Source of the DNA: Gemmatimonadota bacterium
GTDB taxonomy: Bacteria; Gemmatimonadota; Gemmatimonadetes; Longimicrobiales; Gaopeijiaceae
Direction of reading: 5' to 3'
Assembly (NCBI GenBank): GCA_022563405.1
Contig: JADFNK010000004.1
Coordinates: forward strand, 1-64,000
Length of the DNA: 64,000 nucleotides
This document shows, piece after piece, positions 42,202-50,445 of this stretch (positions are counted from its first letter, which is position 1; each line of letters opens with the position of its first letter). The notes below the pieces were generated by a model, which did no database searches, had not been told where the DNA came from, and saw only the letters and a program-made list of their open reading frames with translations. The position numbers and the translations under genes are program-made.

Positions 42202-43962
42202 ATGGCCACACGACATCTCCGGCTCGGCCAGTCTCTGGTGGAAGCCGGACGACTCAAGGAACGGCATCTACGCGCGGCGCTTGACGAGCAACAGGGTTCC
42301 GGGCGGCGCCTCGGCGACATTCTCGTACGCAGGGGATACATCGACGATACGGCCGTTGCCAGAGCCCTAGCCGCTCAACTCAGGCTCCCTTTCACCGAGG
42401 GACCCCTGATTCCCGAAGCCGAGGCTCTAGGATTCGTGGACGCCGCGCTGGCTCGTAGTCGGGGCATCCTTCCGTTGTCGGCCACCGACCGAATCCTTCG
42501 TCTGGCGGTGTCCGACCCGCTGGACCAGAACACGCTGGAGGAGCTCCGTTTCAACAGCGGACGGCGGGTCGAAGCCGTCGTGGCCGCGCCGTCCGCGATA
42601 GCAGAGGGCATCCGCACGGCGTACGGAGGGGAGCTCGCCGAGCTGGTCAAGGATCTGCCGGTGTGCGACGCCGACTCGGAGGACGACCGGACGTTGAGGG
42701 CCGCCGCCGCCGCCGCGCCCGTCGTGCGACTCGTGGATCACATCCTACAGCACGGCGCAGCCATGGGAGCGAGCGACATCCACCTCGAACCCTTCGCCGG
42801 TCGAGTGCTGATCCGCTACCGCATCGACGGCGTACTGCGCCGCTCTCTCACGCTTCCGACGAGCGCTCTGGCTTCGATCACGTCACGGATCAAGGTGATC
42901 TCGGGAATGGATATCTCCGTAAAAAGGAGGCCCCAGGACGGCGGTCTGACCATCGAGCATGCAGCCGGAACCCTCAGGATTCGGGTGTCGACCCTTCCCG
43001 TGGCAGGGGGCGAGAAGATCGTGCTGAGGCTTCTGGATCCGCTCAAGGTCCCTCGAAACCTCGACGCACTCGGCCTCTCCCAGCGCGACGCCTCCCTCGT
43101 ACGGCGACTTGGCCAGGCAGGGCAGGGTGTGATCCTAGCTGCGGGGCCGACCGGAAGCGGAAAGAGCAGCAGCCTCTTTGCGGCTCTTGCCGAGCTGAAC
43201 CAGGAGGGGCTGAACGTGGTCACCCTCGAAGACCCTATGGAGTACAGGATACCCGGCATCAACCAGGTCCAAGTGAGCCCGCTCGCCGGGTTGACCTTCC
43301 CCGTGGCCCTCCGAGCCATCCTGCGGCAGGATCCCGATGTGGTCATGGTCGGTGAGATTCGGGATCGCGAAACCGCGGAAATCGCCATGGGTGCCGCGGT
43401 CACGGGCCACCTCGTGCTGTCGACGATTCATGCGACGGACGCCCCTGGAGCCATCACCAGGCTGCTCCACATGGGGGTGCCGCCGCATTTGGTGGCGGGT
43501 GGTCTGAGCGGCGTCGTGGCCCAGCGCCTCGTGCGCACCTTCTGTCGATTCTGCCGCGGCCGGAACCCTGAAGACTGTACCCGTTGCGAAGACGGGTACT
43601 CGGGCCGGACCGGCGTTTTTCAGGTGCTGGCGATGAACAACGCGATTCGCGACGAGATCATGTGCGGCGCCTCTGCGTCGGAACTTGGGCGGCTTGCGAC
43701 CGAAAGTGGTATGGCCTCCTTGACGGAAGACGTGAGCCGGAAGGTGGCTGAAGGTGTCACTTCGCCGCACGAAGCCGCGCGGGTCATACGGAGCGACGTG
43801 GGGTCGGTGGCGCCGTGCCCAGAGTGTGACGGAGAAGTCCCATGGGATGCCTTGGGCTGTCCACATTGCGGGCGAGTCGTGAGGCGAGTCTGTACCTGTG
43901 GAGCCGTGGTGAGAAGCAGGTGGAGATTCTGCGCGTCCTGCCTGCGGCCTGTAGCCGCATAA
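42202..43962 (+). CDS. GspE/PilB-type ATPase with C-terminal zinc ribbons
   Basis: About 586 residues. ATG 42202 is preferred since RHLRLGQSLVEAGRLKERHL is the usual start of the T2SE N-terminal domain; ATG 42166 also possible. Walker A AAGPTGSGKSSSLFAAL, Asp box VTLEDPMEYRIPG, Walker B DPDVVMVGEIRDRETAEIA, His box GHLVLSTIHATDAP. A CxxC-rich element (FCRFCRGRNPEDCTRCEDGY) replaces the usual tetracysteine motif. The last ~60 residues form a double zinc ribbon (CPECDG, CPHCG, CTCG, CASC) not normally present in GspE or PilB. No other pilus or type II secretion gene is in the window. Confidence 0.85.
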   Translation: MATRHLRLGQSLVEAGRLKERHLRAALDEQQGSGRRLGDILVRRGYIDDTAVARALAAQLRLPFTEGPLIPEAEALGFVDAALARSRGILPLSATDRILRLAVSDPLDQNTLEELRFNSGRRVEAVVAAPSAIAEGIRTAYGGELAELVKDLPVCDADSEDDRTLRAAAAAAPVVRLVDHILQHGAAMGASDIHLEPFAGRVLIRYRIDGVLRRSLTLPTSALASITSRIKVISGMDISVKRRPQDGGLTIEHAAGTLRIRVSTLPVAGGEKIVLRLLDPLKVPRNLDALGLSQRDASLVRRLGQAGQGVILAAGPTGSGKSSSLFAALAELNQEGLNVVTLEDPMEYRIPGINQVQVSPLAGLTFPVALRAILRQDPDVVMVGEIRDRETAEIAMGAAVTGHLVLSTIHATDAPGAITRLLHMGVPPHLVAGGLSGVVAQRLVRTFCRFCRGRNPEDCTRCEDGYSGRTGVFQVLAMNNAIRDEIMCGASASELGRLATESGMASLTEDVSRKVAEGVTSPHEAARVIRSDVGSVAPCPECDGEVPWDALGCPHCGRVVRRVCTCGAVVRSRWRFCASCLRPVAA

Positions 43963-43971
43963 CAGCTGGGG

Positions 43972-44694
43972 TCAGAGGTTCGCTGGAATCTGGGAGACTT
44001 CTCTCAGAAGACGCCCAACCGGGTTGCCTGAGGCCGGCCAGAAGTGCCGATCGGAGATCCGATTCAGCGCCGTCCGGACGGCGCTGAACTGCGTCGCCAC
44101 TCCCATCAGAACGGTGTCCATCCCGAGCTCGCCGGCCTCGAGACTCTCCGACGCGCCACGGTAGCCGGTCGCTCCCAACTCCTCGAAGTAGCTGATCGGC
44201 GGCGCCCCCTTCCGACGGGTTCGCGCCTCCAGATAGTCCGGAAACAGTCCCGACATCCACAGCGCGAAGTCCCCCATGTGTACACCCAGGAGAAAACGCC
44301 GCCGGCCGCCGGCGCTTCGGAGCTCCGAGATTATGTCCGTCAGGTAGTGGAATTCGACGTCGTCCCTGTCGGAAATTCGATACGCGCGCCCGGCCTGACC
44401 GAACGAAACCAGCATCGATGCGACGTAGTCGGAGGTGTTTTCATCGTCGATTCCCCCCTCCAGTAGCGCTTGCCGCACCAGTACGTAGAAGATCACTGGA
44501 GGAGCGATAGACACGTCCGGGTCGGTGAGCAACGCGCTCCGGACCCTCGGGTCGTCCAGGAGACTCCCAACCCCGTGCTCGTCGAGACGGAGCCGCGCGG
44601 CCTCGGCCAACTCTGGGTCGCCTCGGCCCAAAAGACGTACCAGCTGCTGCGCGTCGCTGCGACTCAGGGAGGCGCGAATCGTCGGTAAAATCAT
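43972..44694 (-). CDS. Hypothetical protein
   Basis: 240 residues, helical, no signal peptide or clear membrane helix. It begins MILPTIRASLSRSDAQQLVR and contains RRRFLLGVHMGDFALWMSGL near the middle. Conserved-looking but not recognised. Convergent with the gspE-like gene (9-base gap). Confidence 0.6.
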   Translation of the reverse strand: MILPTIRASLSRSDAQQLVRLLGRGDPELAEAARLRLDEHGVGSLLDDPRVRSALLTDPDVSIAPPVIFYVLVRQALLEGGIDDENTSDYVASMLVSFGQAGRAYRISDRDDVEFHYLTDIISELRSAGGRRRFLLGVHMGDFALWMSGLFPDYLEARTRRKGAPPISYFEELGATGYRGASESLEAGELGMDTVLMGVATQFSAVRTALNRISDRHFWPASGNPVGRLLREVSQIPANL

Positions 44695-44747
44695 GATTCG
44701 CTCCTTATCTCTTGCGTCAGAGGTTTCACACCGTGTCCCTTATCTAA

Positions 44748-44767
44748 TTTTCGGCATCTCCCGAAAA
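44748..44767. terminator. Bidirectional A/T-flanked hairpin
   Basis: TTTTCGG (44748-44754) and CCGAAAA (44761-44767) form a 7-bp stem with a 6-base loop. It lies 48 bases after the end of the enolase-superfamily gene on the minus strand, in an AT-rich 120-base gap that holds nothing else visible apart from the promoter region of the hypothetical gene. Confidence 0.4.
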
Positions 44768-44814
44768 GATTCAATGATTTTGCCGAAAAGCCGCTATTTC
44801 ACTGGACAATCCCA

Positions 44815-45915
44815 CTAGAAATCGGCCTGTCGCACGGCCCAGGCGTCGAGAAGATCTTCCCTCACTTCTACGCCAATACCCGGCCCGGACGGGACGGAAA
44901 CCGTACCTCCATCGAGCACGAACTCGGGCGTCACAATGTCTTCGGTCCAATAACGCCGGCTCGCGGAAATGTCTCCGGGGAGCGTGAATCCGGGGAGGGA
45001 AGCCAGGGCGACGTTGTGGGCCCGTCCGATGCCCGACTCGAGCATCCCCCCGCACCAGACCGGCATGTCGTGTTCGACGCACAGGTCGTGGATGGCCTTC
45101 GCGGAAGACAGGCCACCCACGCGACCCGGCTTGATATTGATGATGCGGCAGGCCCCGATCTCGAGGGCGAGTGATGCGTCTCGCACCGACCGTATGGACT
45201 CGTCGAGACAGATGGGAGTCTCGATTTCCGCCTGCAGGCGTGCGTGGTCGAGATAGTCGTCGTGCGCGAGCGGTTGCTCGATCATCGTGAGACCGAGTGC
45301 GTCCAATTCCTTCAGACGGGGAAGATCCTCCAGGGAGTACGCCGAGTTGGCGTCCGCCATGAGCGGGACGTCCGGAAATCGCTCGCGTAGTCCCTGGAGC
45401 ATCCGTACGTCACGCCCCGGTTTGATCTTGACCTTGATACGTTCGTACCCCTCCTCGAGGTAGTCGGCGACCTTCCGGTGTAATGCCTCGTCGGTCGGTT
45501 GAAGGCCGATGCTGACCCCCACGGGAACCGAGTCGCGCACGCCTCCGACGAGTGAAGCCAGGGAGCAGCCGACCGCCTTCGCTTCCAGGTCCCATGCGGC
45601 CATCTCCACCGCCGCCCTCGCCATGGGGTGGCCACGAATTCCCTCGAAAACGGGGAGAAGATCCGATGACGACTCCATCACGGCGCCCGCCACCCTCGGC
45701 AGGATCAGATCAGTCAGGATCGACCATGCCGTGTCGGTGGTCTCGTACGAATAAGCCGGTGTTTCGCCGGCCACACATTCCCCCCAGCCGGTGATCCCCT
45801 CGGCGTGTAGCGCCACGAGCAGCACCCGCCTGTCGTGGGAGATGCCGGTCGATACCTCGAATGGCTCACGGAGTCGCATTCGGATTTCCCGTAGTTCGAC
45901 ACGGTCGATCTTCAC
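44815..45915 (-). CDS. o-Succinylbenzoate synthase/N-succinylamino acid racemase family
   Basis: 366 residues, enolase superfamily. Catalytic Lys pair in YERIKVKIKPG, metal ligands DANSAY, EQPLAHDD and DES(I), and the second Lys in INIKPGRVGG. Family members are OSBS (MenC, menaquinone synthesis), NSAR (amino acid racemisation) or both. The GTG start overlaps the stop of a COG3375-type acetyltransferase gene (GTGA at 45912), the same neighbour that defines the NSAR pathway in Geobacillus. No other men genes are nearby, so NSAR is favoured. Confidence 0.85.
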   Translation of the reverse strand: MKIDRVELREIRMRLREPFEVSTGISHDRRVLLVALHAEGITGWGECVAGETPAYSYETTDTAWSILTDLILPRVAGAVMESSSDLLPVFEGIRGHPMARAAVEMAAWDLEAKAVGCSLASLVGGVRDSVPVGVSIGLQPTDEALHRKVADYLEEGYERIKVKIKPGRDVRMLQGLRERFPDVPLMADANSAYSLEDLPRLKELDALGLTMIEQPLAHDDYLDHARLQAEIETPICLDESIRSVRDASLALEIGACRIINIKPGRVGGLSSAKAIHDLCVEHDMPVWCGGMLESGIGRAHNVALASLPGFTLPGDISASRRYWTEDIVTPEFVLDGGTVSVPSGPGIGVEVREDLLDAWAVRQADF

Positions 45916-46736
45916 GTGATCACGAGCAGGTACTCACCGTACCCGTCCCTCCTGTAGAACTCGCGGGCTTCGAACCCTCGCTTCAGGTAGGTCGTCAGGA
46001 CCGCGCGTGTGACGGTCCGCCAGCGCACGGCGGCCTCGAGCGAGGTGTCCCGGAGCGCCTGGATCGAGGTCGGAATCGGCACCAGCAGGCGATCAGTATC
46101 GATCTCGAGATCGGGCTCCCCCGGAAGATCCAGACCGGCCTCTCGCCGGACGGTGAACGTCCGCGGTGCCCCCTGGTCTCCACCGGGGTCGGGGCCGATC
46201 CGCCCCTCCACGAGTCGCTCCACCACTCGGGGAGAATCCATCAGCCAGGTAGAGACGAAGCGGTCGGTGCCGATCCCCTCGTGGAGCGGGGAGTCGCTCC
46301 GGCCGTACATATCCTGGACATACTCGCCGGCCACCGCCCCGAGCTTGTTGAGATTGAGGTGCGCGTTCTTGGCCTCGAGGGGGTCGAACGTCCAGTGCAT
46401 TCGTGTGATTTTCCTGGAGATGAGCTCCTCCCGCTGGTAGGCCTTGAGGCGCGTGCCCAGCCCGGCGTCCTGTAAATCCGGGCGAACCGCAAGCATATCC
46501 GACCAGTGTACGATCTGTCCCGCCTGTACCCCTGTCATGCCAAACACAAACCCGATCAGGCTGCCTTCGCCGTCGTAGGCGCCCGATGCGATTCCTCCGA
46601 GACGCTGGCTCACCTTCAAGACGGCCACCGCCACACGCTCGGAGAAGCCCTCACCCCACGTCTCTTCCTGAAAACGGACGCACTCCTCGAACTCCCTTAT
46701 GGAGGCGAACGGGCGGATCGTGAAATGGGAAGCCAC
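45912..46736 (-). CDS. GNAT acyltransferase of the COG3375 type
   Basis: 274 residues. Acetyl-CoA-binding region WSDMLAVRPDLQDAGLGTRL (R/Q-x-x-G-x-G/A form) and MHWTFDPLEAKNAHLNLNKL, typical of COG3375 predicted acyltransferases next to NSAR/OSBS genes. Starts at GTG 46736, whose first base is the edge of the MITE-like element; no SD is visible, so the native upstream region may have been displaced. The proposed role is N-succinylation of D-amino acids before racemisation. Confidence 0.8.
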   Translation of the reverse strand: MASHFTIRPFASIREFEECVRFQEETWGEGFSERVAVAVLKVSQRLGGIASGAYDGEGSLIGFVFGMTGVQAGQIVHWSDMLAVRPDLQDAGLGTRLKAYQREELISRKITRMHWTFDPLEAKNAHLNLNKLGAVAGEYVQDMYGRSDSPLHEGIGTDRFVSTWLMDSPRVVERLVEGRIGPDPGGDQGAPRTFTVRREAGLDLPGEPDLEIDTDRLLVPIPTSIQALRDTSLEAAVRWRTVTRAVLTTYLKRGFEAREFYRRDGYGEYLLVIT

Positions 46737-47084
46737 TAGGAGGGTGATCGGCAGGGGGGGTGGGCCGCGTTGCGGATGCCACGGCCCCAGCTCCTAGGCG
46801 GAGCGACGACGCCATAGCATTCGCTATGGTTAGGAGCTCCAACAACGGGGCACCGCGCGTTAGCGTGGTCGGGGTCGTGCCACCGCAACCCTTCAACTTG
46901 TAAGGTCATTCCCCTCATGTTCGTGGGCACATGGCGGTTGTGCGGTTGATCCTGCGTCTCTCCTCCTCGCGACCACGGCTTCTGGCCGCGGTGCCCGCTT
47001 TGCTACGCCTCGTCGTCGGTCCTTGTCTGAACGCGCACAAGCGCCATGTGCGCGACCCGCCCCCCTTGCCGATCACCCTCCTAG
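46736..47084. mobile_element. 349-bp MITE-like element with 24-bp terminal inverted repeats
   Basis: Ends are 46736-46759 and 47061-47084; CTAGGAGGGTGATCGGCA (then G-rich) recurs inverted with one mismatch over 24 bases. Each end carries CTAG, a possible target duplication. Inside are nested hairpins (AGCTCCTA/TAGGAGCT around CCATAGC/GCTATGG, 46789-46838) and copy 2 of the 56-bp repeat. No open frame has coding character. No transposase is in the window, so it would be non-autonomous. It abuts the GNAT start codon. Confidence 0.6.
47005..47060. repeat. 56-bp palindrome-containing repeat, copy 2
   Basis: One base differs from copy 1 (T at 41336, A at 47046), which breaks one pair of the palindrome. 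It lies inside the MITE-like element, next to its right terminal repeat. Confidence 0.75.
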
Positions 47085-47230
47085 AAGGTCGTTGAAGAAG
47101 TACGGTGGGTCCCACCCGTGCTATCGCGCGGTACCCCTGATGCCACGGACCCAGCACCGAAACTTGCGGTACTCGGCAGCGGTAGACCAGCTTGGCCCCG
47201 AACCGGAGATCACAACTTGCAACGACCAGG

Positions 47231-48076
47231 ATGATCACGAGGCATAACGTCGACGCTGATGGGCATCCCATCGCCCTCTGGGAGAAGAGCCCGCCGGAGG
47301 CGCGGGGGGCGATGCTCCTACTTCACGGTCGCACATGGAGCGCTCTTCCCAACTTCGATCTACAAGTTCCGGGTGAGGACCTGTCGCTGATGGACGGGTT
47401 GGTGGAAGCCGGGTACGCGGCCTTCGCGATCGACTTCAGAGGCTACGGCCAAACACCCCGAGACGAGACCGGATGGCTGAGCCCCGATCGTGCCGCAAAG
47501 GACCTGAAGGCTGTGCTCGAGCATATTTGGCTTCTCACCGGGCGTGGGCCGAGGCCTTTCATTCTCGGTTGGTCCCGTGGTTCGAAGGTGGCTCAACTCA
47601 CGGTACAACGGTGGCCGGAGTTGGTGTCGGCGCTTGTATTGTTCGGCTATTCCCCGACGTTCGCTGGAGCCCCACTCGCCGATGGCGAAGGGGATACACC
47701 ACCTGCGGCTGATCCGAACAGCGCCGTCAACGCGGTGAGCGACTTCATCACACCCGGATCGATCAGCCAGCTCGCCATCGATACCTATGTGAAGGCGGCG
47801 ATGGAAGCTGACCCCATCCGCGTGGACTGGCGCGGCGCAAGCGAGTGGGATGAGCTCGATCCCGCGCAGGTGCGCGTCCCGACACTCCTCATGCATGCCG
47901 AGTTCGACCCCATCGCGACGCCTGAGCAGCGTGACTCGCTCTTCCGCGCCCTGGGATCGACCGACCTCGAAGCGCTCGAAGTCTCGGGAGCGGATCACAT
48001 GGCCTTTCTCGAGTCTGCCCGGGCGGACTTCTTGAAGGCTCTGGTGGGTTTCATGGAGCGGCACGGCGGCGCTTGA
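47231..48076 (+). CDS. Alpha/beta hydrolase
   Basis: 281 residues from ATG 47231. MLLLHGRTWSALPNFD forms the oxyanion region, nucleophile elbow ILGWSRGSKVA, acid in HAEFDPIATPE and His in SGADHMAFLE. Cytoplasmic, esterase- or lyase-like; substrate not inferable. A MarR-type regulator is encoded convergently, 20 bases away. Confidence 0.83.
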   Translation: MITRHNVDADGHPIALWEKSPPEARGAMLLLHGRTWSALPNFDLQVPGEDLSLMDGLVEAGYAAFAIDFRGYGQTPRDETGWLSPDRAAKDLKAVLEHIWLLTGRGPRPFILGWSRGSKVAQLTVQRWPELVSALVLFGYSPTFAGAPLADGEGDTPPAADPNSAVNAVSDFITPGSISQLAIDTYVKAAMEADPIRVDWRGASEWDELDPAQVRVPTLLMHAEFDPIATPEQRDSLFRALGSTDLEALEVSGADHMAFLESARADFLKALVGFMERHGGA

Positions 48077-48096
48077 CGTGCCTCCGGGTTCCCAGG

Positions 48097-48591
48097 CTAT
48101 TGGCTCGCTCGGAGCCGGAGGAACGAGTCTGCGGCGCCCCGGAGCGAGTCGACGCTTTCCTCTCCAAGAGTGTCTCGCGCTTTCTCCCCGGCGGATCGCC
48201 AAAGCGGGAGCGTCTCGCGGAGTAGCGCCCGGCCTTTCTCTGTAACGCCGAGGCGACGCGACTTGCGGGTAGGCCCTGCGGACTCCTCCACCCAACCCCG
48301 TTCCCGTAACAGCGCCAGACCGCGACTGACGGTGGATTTGTCCATTTCGAGGTATTTCGCCACGTCCGCGGCGCGGAGGCCCTCCATCGCTGCGATCAGC
48401 GCCAAAACCGTCAACTGATTGGCCCGAACCCCGCCCGAAGCCAGGGAGTCGTCGAAGATGCGTGAAAGGACACGATCGAGCATACGCGTTCGGCTATACA
48501 CACAACCGCGAAGGATCTCTCGTGCTGCCTCCCGGTTTTCGCCGGCGTCCACCTGGTCTGCCTGTAAGGCCTTTTCTACGCCACCGTCCAC
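48097..48591 (-). CDS. MarR family transcriptional regulator
   Basis: 164 residues from GTG 48591. Winged helix: NQLTVLALIAAMEGLRAADV, VAKYLEMDKSTVSRGLALL (recognition helix) and ERGWVEES with the wing basic residues RKSRRLG. One Cys (RGCVYSR) lies near residue 30, so thiol sensing is possible but not shown. Two TTG-N6-CAA palindromes lie upstream, which suggests autoregulation. Confidence 0.87.
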   Translation of the reverse strand: MDGGVEKALQADQVDAGENREAAREILRGCVYSRTRMLDRVLSRIFDDSLASGGVRANQLTVLALIAAMEGLRAADVAKYLEMDKSTVSRGLALLRERGWVEESAGPTRKSRRLGVTEKGRALLRETLPLWRSAGEKARDTLGEESVDSLRGAADSFLRLRASQ

Positions 48592-48613
48592 ATCGGCTCT
48601 CGGTCCGGAGGGT

Positions 48614-48706
48614 TAGTTGTATATACAACTATAGTTGGTCGTCTATACGTATCACATCCCAGAAACAAGAGGGAACGCCACCAAACTATGTGTTGCATAT
48701 ACAACT
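48614..48706 (-). promoter_or_regulatory. Two MarR-type operators
   Basis: A perfect 18-base palindrome TAGTTGTATATACAACTA at 48614-48631, and a near copy GTTGCATATACAACT at 48692-48706. Their TTG(T/C)ATATACAA cores (48617-48628 and 48693-48704) are 76 bases apart. The first starts 23 bases before the MarR start codon and overlaps a TATAGT that could be its -10. The pattern is the one bound by many MarR/OhrR proteins. Confidence 0.75.
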
Positions 48707-48748
48707 AGCAATGTCAGCCCCGATAGAGGAGGAGTCCAGATAAGCTGG

Positions 48749-49219
48749 TCAGGACGTTTCGCCGGAGGAGCCGTCAGAGGGTTGGGGTAGCGAGGCCTTC
48801 GGCATGGGACTCGACAACTCCCGTTCGATCCAAGCCTGAAGTTTTCGGACTCGCCTGAGGCGTTTTCTTCGGTCGAACCAACCGCCGCCGAACGCCAAGA
48901 CGAGAAGGATCCCGCCGAGGACTGCTCCCCGGAGATCGGTCGAGTTGAGAACAATAAGGATCCCAGTTGCGGCTATCCAGATCGTCCCGAACCCCCGTGC
49001 GCGACTTCCTTGGCGCATTTCTTGGCGCATTTCATCTAGATTGTCGTTCAACCCAATCAGGAGCTCAGCCCGGGCGTCATCGCGGCGGTGCTGCCCCGAC
49101 AGCGCCTGTTGTGTCCCACCCGACTGAGGGTCGTCAAAAGTCGATTGAAGTGCCGACAGCCGCTCTTCGAAGCTCCGCCTGCGCCGGAACAACTCGAGGA
49201 AACGCAGCCCGCGTAACAC
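48749..49219 (-). CDS. Hypothetical two-helix membrane protein
   Basis: 156 residues: a basic, charged N-terminal half (FRRRRSFEERLSALQ, then DNLDEMRQEMRQ), two helices (IWIAATGILIVLNS, GAVLGGILLVLAFGGGW), and a basic segment with a Ser/Pro tail. A perfect 13-base tandem repeat in the DNA at about 49007-49032 encodes MRQEMRQ. Follows the M20 gene on the same strand by 11 bases. Not recognised. Confidence 0.6.
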   Translation of the reverse strand: MLRGLRFLELFRRRRSFEERLSALQSTFDDPQSGGTQQALSGQHRRDDARAELLIGLNDNLDEMRQEMRQGSRARGFGTIWIAATGILIVLNSTDLRGAVLGGILLVLAFGGGWFDRRKRLRRVRKLQAWIERELSSPMPKASLPQPSDGSSGETS

Positions 49220-49230
49220 AGTGACCCTCC

Positions 49231-50445
49231 TCAGCCTTCCATCGGCGGCATCATCAGAATGAGGGCCAAGAGGGCTGCTCTCTCAGGAAGGCTGCTCACG
49301 CGGACATGCTCGTGGCGCGCGTGAGCCCCGTCTCCCACCGCACCCAGTCCGTCCACCGTCGCAGTGTAGCGACTCGTCGTGTTTCCATCTGACGCGCCGC
49401 CGGACTCGGCATCCCCCAACTCCAGCCCGAGGCGTTTAGCGCATCCCTGAATGGCCTCCCAAAGAATTCGGTTGCGAGGCGTGGCCTCCATCGGACCACG
49501 GTCGAGCGACATCTCGATTTCCAACCGGGTTCCTGGTGTGGTGGGCTCCAGGCGCTGAATGATGTCTTTGACCCATTGACCGTCCGCCTGCGTTCTCACT
49601 CTCACGTCCACGCTGGCGCAGCACTCGGCGGCAACCACATTGACCGCCGTCCCGCCGGAAACCGTGCCCACATTGACGGAGATGCCCCGCTCCGGGTCCG
49701 TCAGCGCGTGAAGACTCTGGATGACTTGGGCCATCTCCTGGATCGCACTCGCACCTTCCCCGGGCGCGAGACCCGAATGCGCCGCACGACCGACGACCCG
49801 GATATCGAAGCGGACCACACCCCGACGGGTCGTCTTGATGAGTCCCTCCGGGCCGAGGGCCGGCTCGAGCACGAGTACGCGACTCGACACCCGACCCAGC
49901 TGTTCGACATGACCTTGTGATTCGGGACTTCCGATTTCCTCGTCGGAGTTCAGGAAGATCGTAGGAGCGACGGTCGGCTCGAGCCCGAGCTCCGATAGGG
50001 CTTCGAGCGCAAAAACCATCTGGGCGATCCCGGCCTTCATGTCGAAGACTCCCGGACCCCGGATGACGTCCTCCCCTTCGTCCCATTCCACCGGCATGTC
50101 GCGCACCGTGCCGATCGGCCAGACGGTGTCCGTGTGGCCGAGCAGAAGTTGGACCGGCGCTCCATCGGCGGCACACCCGGCCCCCTCGGACGCCCCCTCG
50201 GGCGCTGCCTGGGGCGCCTCCTCCCGTGACAGATAGAGGTGGCCCCCCGTTTCCTCACCGGGGAAGAGCTGCGCTACGAAGCCGATCGCCTCGAGCCGCC
50301 GGCTCAAGATCTCCTGGATGGCCCGTTGGGGCTCGGGCACCAGAGAAGGGGACTCGAGGTCGGCCAACTCGATGAGCAGCTTGGCGATGTCGTCTCGCCG
50401 TGCGGCGAGGAAGTCCCCGATCGCCGAGACTTCAAGGTCCGTCAT
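49231..50445 (-). CDS. M20 family metallopeptidase (carboxypeptidase G2-like)
   Basis: 404 residues. Zinc ligands: LLLGHTDTVWP, GPGVFDMKAGIA, LNSDEEIGSPES (catalytic Glu), and HARHEHVR at the end; dimerisation-domain motif GRAAHSGLAPGEGAS. An Ala/Gly/Glu-rich insert (APEGASEGAGCAADGAP) at about 50160-50222 interrupts the N-terminal region. Cytoplasmic amidohydrolase or deacylase. Its start overlaps glcF by 14 bases. It could be the desuccinylase partner of the GNAT and NSAR genes 3 kb away. Confidence 0.86.
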   Translation of the reverse strand: MTDLEVSAIGDFLAARRDDIAKLLIELADLESPSLVPEPQRAIQEILSRRLEAIGFVAQLFPGEETGGHLYLSREEAPQAAPEGASEGAGCAADGAPVQLLLGHTDTVWPIGTVRDMPVEWDEGEDVIRGPGVFDMKAGIAQMVFALEALSELGLEPTVAPTIFLNSDEEIGSPESQGHVEQLGRVSSRVLVLEPALGPEGLIKTTRRGVVRFDIRVVGRAAHSGLAPGEGASAIQEMAQVIQSLHALTDPERGISVNVGTVSGGTAVNVVAAECCASVDVRVRTQADGQWVKDIIQRLEPTTPGTRLEIEMSLDRGPMEATPRNRILWEAIQGCAKRLGLELGDAESGGASDGNTTSRYTATVDGLGAVGDGAHARHEHVRVSSLPERAALLALILMMPPMEG

